From Durusdinium trenchii (taxonomy: Eukaryota; Sar; Dinophyceae; Suessiales; Symbiodiniaceae): a DNA stretch of 64,000 nucleotides. The stretch lies in contig CAXAMN010026406.1 of assembly GCA_963970005.1 (NCBI GenBank), forward strand, positions 575,121 to 639,120, given 5' to 3'. Shown here in pieces: positions 20,878-32,330 of this stretch; the stretch's first letter is position 1; each line of letters opens with the position of its first letter. A model generated the notes under the pieces. That model was not told where the DNA came from. It did no database searches and was given only the letters and a program-made list of their open reading frames with translations. The position numbers and the translations under genes are program-made.

Positions 20878-22646
20878 CCTTGGATGGATCGCTTGAATCC
20901 TTGGCACCTGGGGTTTCACCGGATCTGGGATCTGGACTTCCTCCCTGGGCTCCTTTGCTACGCCAATAGCATCGAATTCAGCGATAAAAGACCTCGCAAA
21001 AAAACGACATCATACGACAAGAGGCAACAACGTGAGCGGGATGTCAACTAACTTGCAGGACATATCGTAACTTGCAGGAGTCCAAACATCGTGGTAGCGT
21101 TTGACCTTTGGAGTCAGTTCTGCCATATTGTGGTCGTCAGGCTGGGATACTGCCAGGAGTTCCAAGTTCGGGTGCTTTTCCCGCTGTGGGCAATCAAGAC
21201 CGCCTGTAAAATCCACCGAATCCAGTTATATAAACAGTTGGTGAATGAGCGGTCCTCTTTGGCTGATTGAAATTCTACTAAATATAATAAATGGATCCAC
21301 TCATTTTGCTGTAAATGTTGTCATGTTTCATGGCTGTTTTAGTGAGGGTGAGACATTTGCCGTTCCAGTCAACCAGTTGACTCATTTGGAGCTGTTTTCC
21401 ACAGCTGCGGCGATCTCTTATGGGCGACCCGTGGTTTTCATGAGCGAGCTGTGGACTGAGGACAATTTGATGTTGGGACATGGTGGTATCACCCTTCAGC
21501 TGCTTGGGACTGATCGTGAGTCAAGGAGGTCAGGCCGGAGGTAGTGCCGGAGGTCAGGCAAGAAGACCATTACAGGAGATGCTGATAGTCATCCTGCTTT
21601 ACACTCCCTGAAATCATTGGAAAACCATTGCTTTGTAAAGGAAAATGGTCATCTAAGGGGCCAGGTGTTGCTTTCATGATGATTCCGGTTGGTAGTCCGG
21701 TGGGTATATATAATAAATAATTTGAATTATTATTTGATATCCTATATATAGTTCACTGCATCGATTGGCATAGCTCAACACCATTGGGTAGAGGCCCCAG
21801 TGAACCAGTATTTTCGTTTTCACGCCACATCCACTTCAATCAGTAAAGTGCTCCGAACGTTTGGTGTTTTGTTTAGTGCTTGGGGTACTAATACGGGCCG
21901 AGGCGTTGGGATTCCTTTCCTCTGGGGTGCACCGTTCGGATTCACCCGGATTTTGCGGATTTACGGTCGAAGGCCGGATTGACTAGGGGATTGTTCACTC
22001 CACGTGCAATGCCGCGGGGTTCCAGTAGGTTGTGTGTGTTTCTTGATCCTGTTTGGTGCGAGAAGGGATGTGCCCGGCCCGGGTGGTTTGAAAGATTGCA
22101 CTTCAGCCATGCCCAACCCATGCCGTGCCATACTCACATAGCTTTTCACCATGCCATACCATATTATGCCATACTCACCTGGATCAACCATTTTAGGTCG
22201 AACGCTGTGGGAATCCAACCGCGTGAGACGTCAGGATTTGTGACCTTGGCAGTGCCATGCGGCTACCTTCGGGAGACAAGGACAGCTACCTTTCTTTGCG
22301 TTTGATTGCCCCAGTCGACGTTCCCGTGGCATTGATGCTCAGTAAGATGCAGTTGTTGACATCATTTTATGCATAAGCCCGGGGGGCCGGGGTAGGCCGC
22401 TAGTAGAGGTGGGGTATCTAGTAGCTAGGGAGTCGGTAGCTAGTAAGGGAGAAGCTAGTAGCTACAAGAAGCTACTACCGACAGGACGGCAGCTCACGCA
22501 CTCATGATGTTGTTTCTAGATTCTGAGGAGTTTTAGGGACACTTCACCATAGCTCTACTACAAGGACGCTAATGCTCGGTGGAGGCCATTGCTTTCGTAG
22601 GTTGGAGGCCATCGCTACCGGCCTCCGACCTCACCAGAGACTGCAG
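20878..22646. other. No gene recognised
   Basis: No DFG-type motif was found here to link the neighbouring kinase exons. Notable are catgccata-type repeats at 22105-22195 and a TAGTAGC repeat cluster at 22390-22490. Confidence 0.4.
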
Positions 22647-22700
22647 GAGGCTTACGTCGAGGCTCCCGTGACAACACCTGTGTACAGTGCTCCGGAAGTG
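22647..22700 (+). CDS. Probable kinase activation-segment exon (subdomain VIII)
   Basis: After a CTGCAG acceptor the frame reads EAYVEAPVTTPVYSAPEV. The TPVYSAPEV is the P+1 loop and APE motif of a protein kinase. The stretch before it fits the activation loop. Short, so the call rests on one motif. Confidence 0.45.
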
Positions 22701-23329
22701 CCTTGGGCTGTAGTGCTCGTGAGTCACAGGATGAGGCTTGGGAGTCGGTGGGAGGATATCACAAATGCACGGTCCTTCGGTGGTTGTCTCATGATGTCGG
22801 GTTGTTTCGTATGCGCCAGTACATGCGCCAATTCCCGCAGGCAGGAGCCTGTCATGTGCGTGGCCTGACACATTGGCTCAAGGTTTCCGACTAAGCCAAA
22901 GTGCCAAATCGTAGCAGTCCTTATACTCTGCAGTGCTCAGTGTAGTACGCCTTTTGAAGCAGTGTATGGTGGAGTTGGCTCTTCACGAGCCGGATGAAGC
23001 TTTGACGACCTGGGCCTTGCCGGGCGAGGCCTTGTGCTGTCGAGCGAGCCAGGTGCAAGGGATGCGCCCACAGCACCAAGCTGTCACAGACGTTCTCCAA
23101 GAAAGGACTGCGATGATCATGGGGATGAACCCCAAGACCCTCCGCGCCAGGCGCAAATGGCCACTCGCCTTTATGGTGAAGATGCGAGATGCTTTTTTTG
23201 TCCTTGCTGCTTCTGGGTGGGGGGATTGGAATGACCAACTTTAGTGTTGTGGTCATGCTTTTGTTTGTGTTATGATTGTTGTGTTAGTTGGTTCAATTGC
23301 TCAACTATTTTGGTCAGTCCGTCCTCAAG
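22701..23329. other. No confident gene; one plausible exon
   Basis: A plus-strand stretch around 22970-23240 (LALHEPDEALTTWALPGEAL and, later, NPKTLRARRKWPLAFMVKM) could be an exon; no domain recognised. An attggctcaag at 22872-22882 resembles the end of the dinoflagellate spliced leader. Confidence 0.35.
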
Positions 23330-24600
23330 CCAGGCAGATGTTCATGTGGCCGCAAAAGAGGCATTGGGCTCTAGTCCTCCTACCCTTCGGTGAACCATTT
23401 ACAGCCAGGTTGGTGGACGATTTTGTCCACAATGCCGAGCACTGCTTCTCTGCAGAAGTGCCATCTTCCCGACTTTTCTTGGTTTACGAGATGCTATTGG
23501 AGGTTGGGCCAATAGTAGCCCTACAAATGTACACAAATGTGAAAGATGTCTGAAACTCTGGCAGCAGTAAGTGCTTTGAATTGTTTGATTCTCAAAGTGT
23601 GGTTGTTCTCCCCTGGTGAGGGGGGCCGGAGCTGTCCTGATACAATCCACTTGAGTAAAAGCACTCCATACCCTGGAGGAGAGAGATCCATTCATCATGC
23701 TGAGTGTCAAGCCAGACTTCAAAACTGGGAGGCAGGGATGATCAGGGATGTTTTGATCAGAATGCTCACCAGAAAACCCTTGGATGCACCCTCCGTCCGA
23801 GGAGTGGCCCGGGTGATTTATATACAGTAAATCTTCCTGGTAGAGATGGCCTCCAACCTACATATTAGCAATGACCTCCAACCTAAGAGCGATGGCCTCC
23901 AACCAAATCTTTCCAACATTTTCCAACCAACAAAGTCTCTCTTGCTTGGAGGAAGAATGTTTGGTCCCTGGGCTTTACCCGACGGATGAACCTCCTGGAC
24001 CTTCAAGCTCATGCACTGGAAGTGGCGGGACGCTACAGGTGCTATAGCTTCATTGGTGCCAATTGTCAGCACTTCGCTGCAGATCTTGCAACAAGCCTTG
24101 GGGCTTCAAGGGTGTGTCCAGATGATGAAACAGTGGCACTTGCTGCTACAGATGCCCGTGATTTACTCAAATATGTTGTTTTCCAGTGTCCTGCATTTGA
24201 CATGCAAACGCCGACTGGAAACGCTGCAGAAAGAGAGAGAGAGAGAGAGAAGAACAAGATAAAATTAGAGTTTTGGGCTGGGGAATCCAGACTGAGATTC
24301 TTTGTTCCACAAATTTCCACAATGCAGCACGATATGGCACGATCAGCAAATCCAAGGATACAGCACTTCCAGTTGGTGTGGTGGGGGCCTGTGTCGCGGC
24401 AACGGCTGCTGGAGCGGCCAATGCGCCGGCACTGAGCTGGTTGCCCGCCCTGAACACAGTGGCCGCGTCCGCTTCTGCCGTGGGTCTTTGTGGATGCGCT
24501 GCGTTGATCGGGGTAGCAGGTGGGGCAGGGTATTTGCCATTTGGTCAGGTACAGGGAGGTTCAAAATGCCAAGACCTGTGTGCAAAGGAGTCTGCAAAGG
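23330..24600 (+). CDS. LRAT/NlpC-P60-like protein, about three exons
   Basis: Exon A (about 23330-23430) has KRHWALVLLPFGEPFTARLV, with the His of an H-W-A-L strand. Exon B (about 23985-24190) has an ALEVAGRYRCYSF lead into GANCQHFAADLATSLG, whose NCQHFA box is the nucleophile-cysteine signature of LRAT/NC-domain proteins in the NlpC/P60 superfamily. Exon C (about 24360-24560) is a hydrophobic Ala/Gly-rich segment with one or two membrane helices (PVGVVGACVAATAAGAANAP, then AVGLCGCAALIGVAGGAG). The order His strand, Cys box, C-terminal hydrophobic tail fits a membrane-attached acyltransferase or thiol hydrolase. Substrate unknown. Exon borders are approximate, and an (ag)n run at 24229-24252 lies in the second intron. 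Confidence 0.5.
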
Positions 24601-26139
24601 GTGATTCATGGATACCCCATGATGCCCCTCATTAGGTTTGAAGGGGATGTTCTTAGACACTTGGGGGGTGCCCTGGTACATTCCCTCAGGGGACATGCCT
24701 GTTGTTTCGACACAGTGTTGCCGAACTTTGGCGGTAGGCCTTTATACAGTACTTCGCGATCAGAGCCGATGTGTTTGTCCTGTGGTGGTGGGAGGGAGCA
24801 GTGCACGTCGAATGCTTGCACGACCTGCATCCAGCTGCTTGCTGTTGTCCTATCGTCATAAACTCGCATCGAAATCAATGCCTTGCTTACACAGACATGA
24901 TGAGAACTCGGACTCTGAAGATGATGAGGAAGACGTCGGAGATGGACGATTCTACAGTGAGGATTGGTTGGCCTCAACTTTGGTCCGCATCAACCCCTGA
25001 GAAGGGAAGAAATTCGGCGCGTTGATGTGTGAGATTCTTGAACTTTTCAAGGAGTCCAACTTTGGTTCACAGCTGCTATACAAAATAATGTGGCAGTTGG
25101 CCAGTGTGGGCTCAAATTGCACCTACGGAGATTGAGAGGATGACATATCATTGAAGTTTGGTTTAATGGATGATATGAATAGCGTTGAATTGTTATGAGA
25201 TATACATTGCAAACTATGTATGTAGACATGTTATCTCTAGGTCAACTTGGGGCAAAGACACGTTCAAGGTCATTTCGCAAGCTTTACACTGGTTCTAGTC
25301 ATTTTCAGACTGGGTTCCACACGTGCGTGAATCCACGACCGATTTCTGCAGTGCGGTGAATTCTGAACGCGATAGATTTCTCTGCGCGGTCGGTCAAAGC
25401 TTTGTACAGTTCTTTCTGCAAGCCCTTTTGATGGCTCTAAGCTTCAGCATCAGTGCATCATTGAGTCCTGCAAGGATGTTGATACTGGTGCGGTGTACAA
25501 TTAGCTCTGGCATATAATTAATTATGTGCATATTTCATATTTTTCCGAGTTCCTGCGTAGAATTAGTGACAGGTCCCACAGTGATAGCATTCCGCAAGCA
25601 ATCACTGAGGGACCTACAACTTTTTGTCATCAAGACCAGATGGACATCAAGTGACTTCTGGTTCATTCTGTCAGCGGATTGACAAAGACTTCGGACAGTT
25701 GTCCACCCTCGACGAAAAAGCGAGCAAAGTGCGATTAAAGGCAAGCTACTTACACCAACAACTTTTTGGTCACATTTGGGATTTAGATTTGGTTTAGTAT
25801 CAGCATGTCACCAAGGACCATGCTTGTTGGTGTTACGAAACTCAGGCGCTCCGACAGTTGGTACAACAGTTGGATGAAAATTCATGTTCATTTTAAGGAG
25901 CAGTCAGGACGCACTACGATAGTGGATCTTGCAACATTTCAGGATTTCCAGGACTTGGAGTGGGTGCGTTTTCAACTGGGCAGACCACCGAGTCAAATCC
26001 ATGGGGGTGTTAGTTTTGATGATGGTCAAGCAATTTCAATGTGGGGAACGATTCGGGCCCGGCATGGGGTGTGCGGCGTGATTGTTTGGGGGGCAGAAAG
26101 CCTATTCAATTTGTCGATGTTTGGAGTGTCTCCATCCAT
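24601..26139. other. Mostly non-coding; one weak exon-like piece
   Basis: Around 25665-25740 a plus-strand frame reads RIDKDFGQLSTLDEKASKVR. It contains DFG, but the context is not kinase-like. No other gene is recognised. Confidence 0.3.
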
Positions 26140-26293
26140 CTCAGATCAGGTCTCGAAGTGGCATCGAGCTTATGCGGCTTCGGACATGTGGTCCTTGGGG
26201 GCCACCTTTTATGAGGCCGAGCTGCGCTCGTGCGGATGGCATCCGGCCGTTGTTGGAAGAATTGAAGCTGCTTTCACAGCGGTAAGAAGTTAG
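26140..26293 (+). CDS. Protein kinase exon (subdomain IX)
   Basis: The frame reads AYAASDMWSLGATFYEAEL, the F-helix start of a kinase C-lobe with its invariant Asp. Upstream residues of the same open frame (25805-26140) are not kinase-like and are probably intron. It is the fourth kinase piece on this strand and follows the others in the correct order, but an unrelated gene lies between. Confidence 0.5.
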
Positions 26294-26640
26294 TTTCTTT
26301 GTGTTTATTTGTTGTTGGTTTAAGTTTAAGCTTCTTTAACTGTAACAGCCCAATTGGAGTTAAACAAATCTTTCATATGGTAAGGACTATGGTAAGGCCA
26401 GAATAACTGATTGAAACAAATCACAAAATGTCAAAATAGTACGTCAAATGGACAAGTCAACGTCAAAATAAGTCAAATTGAAAGGTCAAAAAAAATCAAA
26501 AAAGTATCGAAAGAAGGTCAACAAAAAGTCAATCATAGACTCAACTCGAAAAGTCAACAACAATGTAAAAAAAAAATCAACCACTCGAAAAAGTAAAAAA
26601 TAAAGTCGACAAAAAAATCGGATCTGTGCAAATTGATGTT
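26294..26640. repeat. GTCAAA-rich low-complexity tract
   Basis: From about 26420 to 26620 the sequence is built of gtcaaa, gtcaac and aaaagtcaa variants in A-rich DNA. No gene seen. Confidence 0.75.
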
Positions 26641-29374
26641 TTTTGACTTTCTGAAACTTTATGTTTTTATTTTTATTTTTGAAAACAGGCTCTCTCCAAT
26701 GAAATCTGTCTTTAAGTTGGAGCCTTTGGACCATTGCACCTCACACCAGTTTAAAGATCCTGGATCGTCAGATTATTCTCCACCCCATATTTGGGGGCAG
26801 AGCTGCCGCGCGCGCGATGTTTGCCTTGCGAAGCGAGGACCCGACATTGCCAGGTGATCACCTTGCAAAGCTTGGCGCCCACGAACAGCCCCCAGGAGAA
26901 GAAGCAGCTTGAGAAGTCATTTTTAGGGCATCTACTAGCAATGGGATAATAGCATGACAGACCCTTACTAAAGCTTTAAGAACATCTACCCCAATGTAAA
27001 TCAACCCAGAACTAAAGCACAATCTCAACATTTAATCCCATTGAACACGCAGCAAGCTACTCGAACCAGTAGAACTGAGACGCAAAGTGGTTGGGGCTTC
27101 ATCTTCTTCCCGATCCACAAGTCCAGCTTGGATCCTCCAGCCCGGACCAACACATCGATCTAGTGGATCTCACATCTCACACCGATCCAATTGCCGTGTC
27201 CTGGATTATGCTGCCACCACTGGAGCCCACGGTGCACTGACCGGATATGCTGCTCCTGTCCGCTTGTGCCGTTTTGTTGAAAGCCCGGCGCAGGAGCTGT
27301 GTGAGTGGCTGGATGACTTGGCGGACTCGCTACACACGACTTCGACCGAGGTCAATGGAGCGGATGAAGGACTGAGGCCAATGATGGAGCTGCACCAGTG
27401 GCCTCGGGTCTGGTCATTTCTTGGCCTCAAAATGCCAGCCATGGGTGCTCTCCCATATCCCAATGGAGGGATCGAGATGTCCAAATATTCTGAAGGGGCA
27501 TACAGTTCTCGTGCATGTGCCTTTTTGATTTTTTTCAATTAGTCAGGAGAGATTTCCGGTCGCAAGAAAACCGCGTGAACCCCCTGAGAATGTCGATGGT
27601 TCTTCTTGCGCGTCACTCACCCCCGGAGTGGACTGCGTGGCACGCGCGAGTCATTCCATCCGCTCGACAGGTCCGTAAGATCACGACCGGACTGATCTCT
27701 ACGAAATAAGGGGACCTGGGAAAATGTAAGCTAGACATGTTCCAAACGGTTTGAGGGGGGAGGAGGGGGGGGTATGGAAAACTTAGAGTCTACTTCTTGT
27801 GGTCATGGGATTTTCGGCATGCGATGTCTCTTTCTTTCTACTCCATGTACAGGAGGCACCGTTGGTAGTAATCGACCATATGGAATGAAGGTTCCGTCCA
27901 TCCGAGTCCAGACTTTGCTGTTGGATGGGTGAATCATGTCTCACAGCACACAACACCCGAGAAGACCGGCGGTGCGCTGTCTCGCAGGATCTGCGGTGTC
28001 CGAGCTGCGGAAAGCCATCGAGGAGAGCCGGAAACCTGGGACCTGAGTGGGGGGGGAAGGTCCATACATGTCCATGCGATATGAATAGTGATATATGCTA
28101 ATAGTGTTTGCGGCCATGGGCATATAGGTGTACAGATGTGTACAGTGTGCACATATTGCTTAAATTGAGAGTACTGTACTGTAGTGATGTTATATATGTA
28201 TAAATACACCACGCATTCTTTAAGTATGTATGTGGACTGAATATGATATAAGGCAGACACGAGGCAACAGCAACAAAATCGAAACCATAAATCTTGTGGC
28301 TACAGGATGCCACACGTGCGTTTAGTGAATCTCATGCAGAGGGTTATAATTCTGAGCAGTTTGCCGATGTCAAACAAGGAGCTCTCAGCTCTATCCGGAG
28401 CAGCACTCAGAACAGTGGAACAGATGACCGCCACAGCCGGAACGCGGTTCCAGGTTCCCAAAAGATGATGCAGGCTGTCCAGAGAAGGTGTCACACTCAA
28501 TCACGGTTTAATCCAAACCTAAGATGAGTGATGTCAACTTGTGAGGACAGCGAGCCTGTCATGGTCCGTGCTTGTTTTGTAAATAGGCTTTGCGATTTGC
28601 TACAAGCCTTGGGGTGTTGATGCAAAAAGGGAAAAGGTGGATTCTCCGTAGCAAGGTCACCTCAAAAGCCCAAGCCCACCCCCCAAGCCCTTCTTTGCAG
28701 AAGTCACTTTGGTGGGACAGAGGGGGCATTACTCCATCTCATACTCGCCAGACTGTGGACAAGTTGCTGGACAAAATAGTATGTTTTGGAGAGTTGGGGA
28801 GCAGCCATATATATATATATAATATGTGATTATGTGTATTTAGTATTATTTAGTTATATAATATGTATTTGTATTTATGCTGAGGGGGTAGAATTATGAG
28901 ACATCATGGTCTCCAGCGGGTTCGGCCCCCCACAAATCTCCCCGATGCCCCAAAACACCCCCCAAAAAAACCCTGACACGACCGGACGCCCTGGCCCGAG
29001 GCGTCTCTGGGGACTATGACTTCCATGGCCATGGCGAGTTCAAGGAGCGACGGTGGAAGGGGTTTTATATAGAATGGTCTACACGTACGAATACTGTAGA
29101 ACTGAACAAGACCTACGGCCTACTTTTCAGAATTCTGGTCAGGGGACCAGTATACGAAACACACCATCCCCATCTCCCATCTCTCTATGTTTGGCACGAT
29201 TGATTCAAGGTTGTTCTTCTTCCAAGCTTTGGAATCAAAGCAATGGAGCCTGATTGGCACTGATTGCTGGTTGGTTTCAGCATGTTTCAGACCCAGCCCT
29301 AGCGGCATTTCTGGCATGTCATGAGCACCAAGAAGGCACTCGCTGCAGATTCAACATGCTGCGCTGCGTTCTTC
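26641..29374. other. No confident gene
   Basis: A plus-strand frame at 27220-27510 (PAQELCEWLDDLADSL) and a stretch ending at gacag|gtccg near 27671 could be exons; no family recognised. Holds an (at)n block at 28807-28830 and C-rich patches at 28925-28975. Confidence 0.3.
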
Positions 29375-29770
29375 TCACCATCCGATCCACTGTCGTGGGA
29401 AAGGGGTGACTGATTGCAATGGCCGCCACAAGACACCGACAGCCAGAGACCCATCAGTCTCACGTAGTCCCCTGAGAGTCCTTACCCCATGACTAAACTC
29501 TGACACGATGTCCCTGATTTTCCGCCGCTTTTCTGTAAATGAAGGCTTTGGGTCACTCACCGCAACAGATTTGGTGCCGAAGGAGGTGCTCCAAATCTCC
29601 CACTCTTCGCGGCCCTCAGCGGCGGCGATCTTGGCCAGCAGCACCTTGGGCGACGAGTGGCCGACACGCCGGTCACGACCGTCACGGCTTTTCGAGGCCC
29701 TGGGAGGTCCGTTTGACCTGATGAGTTTGATCCGTGGTTCCATGGTGTTAGCCCAATGGTTCGCCTCCAT
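29375..29770 (-). CDS. Hypothetical protein or exon
   Basis: A 131-codon minus-strand frame. The middle reads like protein: VLLAKIAAAEGREEWEIWST, then a Phe/Gly/Lys segment and KRRKIRDIVSEFSHGVRTLR. No domain recognised. The plus strand is also open here, so the strand choice rests on amino-acid composition alone. Confidence 0.3.
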   Translation of the reverse strand: MEANHWANTMEPRIKLIRSNGPPRASKSRDGRDRRVGHSSPKVLLAKIAAAEGREEWEIWSTSFGTKSVAVSDPKPSFTEKRRKIRDIVSEFSHGVRTLRGLRETDGSLAVGVLWRPLQSVTPFPRQWIGW

Positions 29771-30532
29771 GGCTCCTTGGGTTCGGATTCGACTGAGACA
29801 CCTTCAATCCACGGTGCCGACAGGTTGGGGCTAACTCAGTGGTCCTCGCACCATAGAGGGGTACCGGTACTCCAAGTGTACAACCAAATGGAATATGGTA
29901 CCCAAAAGGGCATTATGGCATGTTATTGCATTTTGTCGCTCATCACTCTTCTACAGAATGCCTAACATGTGCTGATGTGTTTTCGCCTCAGGCAGTAACA
30001 TGTCCGTGCTGCGCACTGCAATGGCAGTCTCAAGATGCTTGGTCGGGTCTTTATGATTCAACTCGTCGTTTTCTCCACGTGTTGTACATATAGTAGCCTA
30101 TCGATGTGTTGACAGGTCACAAGGGATCGCTCAGGACTTCTCAACATTACGGCTTGCCACCGCAAGTGCGTTGTGATCCCTGATAAATGACTGCTGTCTT
30201 GGGCGTAGAAACGCTCCGTCCTGGGTTCTGCTTGGCTCTATTCATCCTCCTCCTGAGGAAGCTTTCAGCAGAGTGTTTCTTCTTTCCCAGTACGATCAGA
30301 CCAGAGCATCCGTGGGAAGCCGTAGTTGGACTGCACAGACTGAGTGCTTAGCTTGGGACCTTGACATGTTCAACATATTTCAACTCTTGTTTGTGCCTGC
30401 AGCATGACAATGGCATCCAGAGAGTGGTGTCAAGATGATTGGAATTTGGGCGTCCAATTCCACTGGTGTTCAGGGTCTTTCAGCCTGGTTTGCTTGACGT
30501 TTATTTATGCTCGTTCGATTCTGATTTGATAG
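29771..30532. other. No gene recognised
   Basis: Short frames only; probably intergenic or intron before the exon at 30533. Confidence 0.4.
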
Positions 30533-30765
30533 GGGCCCATTGAACATACTATTGATCGACCAAAAAAGGATCCAGATGGCTCAGATGGCGATTCGCCAAG
30601 ACCTCAATCAATCAGTTTTGCTCGTGTCGCTCCAAATGCCTCGTGTCGGTCGGAGCCAGCGATCGGACGCGCGTCGTGTCACGTTCGGTCGCTCCGAGGA
30701 TCGACGACGGGCGAAGTGGATCAGCACATCAAGGACCGTGCCGGATCCGTGTCTTTGCTCACATG
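30533..30765 (+). CDS. Hypothetical exon, Ser/Arg-rich
   Basis: Bounded by an acceptor (gatttgatag) and a donor (acatg|gtgagg). One frame reads PIEHTIDRPKKDPDGSDGDS and continues through SFARVAPNASCRSEP to EVDQHIKDRAGSVSLLT without a stop. The acidic DGSDGDSPRP stretch looks disordered. No family recognised. Two other frames are also open, so the frame choice is by composition and splice fit. Confidence 0.4.
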
Positions 30766-31665
30766 GTGAGGCCCCAGAGCTGACCAGATAAAATGAGGCT
30801 AAAATAGGTCGAAACTCATGCTTGGATCACAAAGAGTCACAAAGGACAAAGGGTGCCCAAAATGATGGTTTCTGAAGAAAGAGGGCTCAAAACCTATATA
30901 GGTTCTGGCATGTTCTGGCTTAAAGGTCCATCAATCATACGCTCTGGGACGGTGTTTGTCATCCACCGTCTGTCAGGTGAGTTCTATCTCTCCCACCTCT
31001 CTCCCGGGCACGACATGTGGTTGGATGCCTGGAGTTGGGCTGCCTCGAACGCAACAATCAATCTGGGTTGACAGGGAACTCAGCAGGATGATTTGCAAAC
31101 ATAGTCCCTTGATATCACTGCTGCCTGTACTGTAGAACGGGGGGGAGGCCGCTAGCAGCCTTCGGAGATGTACGGACGAGCACTTTCCGCTGAAAGGTCC
31201 CTAAGAATCTGTTTGGACCATGGAGATGCCGTTGATGAACACCTGTTGGGGGATTTTTGACCAGTGGGTACTATTGGAGGATCTTGGATGCACACAAGTT
31301 GTTGGGGAGATTTGTGGCAAGTGACCATCAAATAGGCCTTGCCTTTGGCCAGGAGACGAAGCGTTTACTGCAGAAGGCGCTGCATGCGCAAGGTTTGCGT
31401 AGCCGGAGTATTTGTCAAATCTAAGCCCAAGCGAGTGAGTGAGTCGAAGAAGTCTTCCCTACTGGAGGACTCCCATGTTAGCTGCCTACATGGACCAGTT
31501 CAACACAGAACAACCATACAACAATCGACACTCCCTCCAAACTAGTAAACTAGACCACGGAGCCTCATCTCCCCAAGCACTGATCCTCAAAAGCTTATCC
31601 CTGGACAACCCCCCCGAAATGAACAAAACAAGGACATGCAAATAGCCTGGCATTCCCTATCTCAG
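30766..31665. other. Probable intron, no gene recognised
   Basis: Lies between two splice-bounded exon candidates on the plus strand. No motif seen. Confidence 0.35.
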
Positions 31666-31878
31666 GTAGTGCCGGAATTGTTCCAAAAAGACGAGTTTTT
31701 GGATATGTATGCAGATGAAGTAGGGTTCCACAAACTCATCGACCACCACTTGAGGGCCACGGCCGATGGACAGCCTGGCGAAGATCATTCGACAGCTAGT
31801 AGCAAAACCAAATTGATGGCTCAAGCTTACAATCGCTGCCAATGCTGTGTCACTGCTGATGTGTTCTCGTTTGGCCAG
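31666..31878 (+). CDS. Hypothetical exon, 71 codons
   Basis: Starts after ctcag (acceptor) and ends at ggccag|gtatca (donor), exactly 71 codons. It reads VVPELFQKDEFLDMYADEVG, HKLIDHHLRATADG, then CQCCVTADVFSFGQ. The last part resembles kinase subdomain IX (DVFSFG), but the preceding residues do not look like a kinase activation segment. Function not assigned. Confidence 0.45.
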
Positions 31879-32228
31879 GTATCAGGCTTTGTGCCTAGGG
31901 GATATGGGGACACATTTATATTTATACTAGCAGACTGGAACTTAGAATGCATTTTTGGAAATCCTGATCCGGGGGAAATTTGTTTCCCCCCCGGTACCGT
32001 GAAACCGTGCTGATGATCTTACATAAACTTGGATCAACTTGGATGAACTTTGGCTCCGGGAAAAGCCATGTGCTGCTCTCCAAGGGGAAGATTTCCATAT
32101 GTGCATGTATATACTGCTTAAATGTGTTGGGAATATTGTGGAAACGTTTGATAAATGTGCACGTTGGCACACAAATCTTTCCTTTCTCTACCTTTGCGCT
32201 TTGAAACTTAGAATGACTCTGTTAGACT
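31879..32228. other. No gene recognised
   Basis: AT-rich, short frames only. Confidence 0.4.
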
Positions 32229-32330
32229 ACGGACTGAAACTTAGAATGGGTCTGGTAGATACCCAAAAAAACTCAATATGGAGGCATTCTAAGTTAACCC
32301 CAAAAGCCGGCATTCTATGTTTCAGTCCGT
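32229..32330. repeat. Foldback repeat
   Basis: acggactgaaacttagaatg (32229-32248) pairs with cattctatgtttcagtccgt (32311-32330) with one mismatch. A further cattctaagtt at 32285-32295 and gaaacttagaatg at about 32202-32214 are additional inverted and direct copies. Confidence 0.85.

Noticed and set aside
25665-25740. KDFG as the missing kinase DFG exon
   Set aside because: The residues around it (RIDKDFGQLSTLDEK) lack the hydrophobic strand before DFG, and it would lie after the APE exon, in the wrong order.
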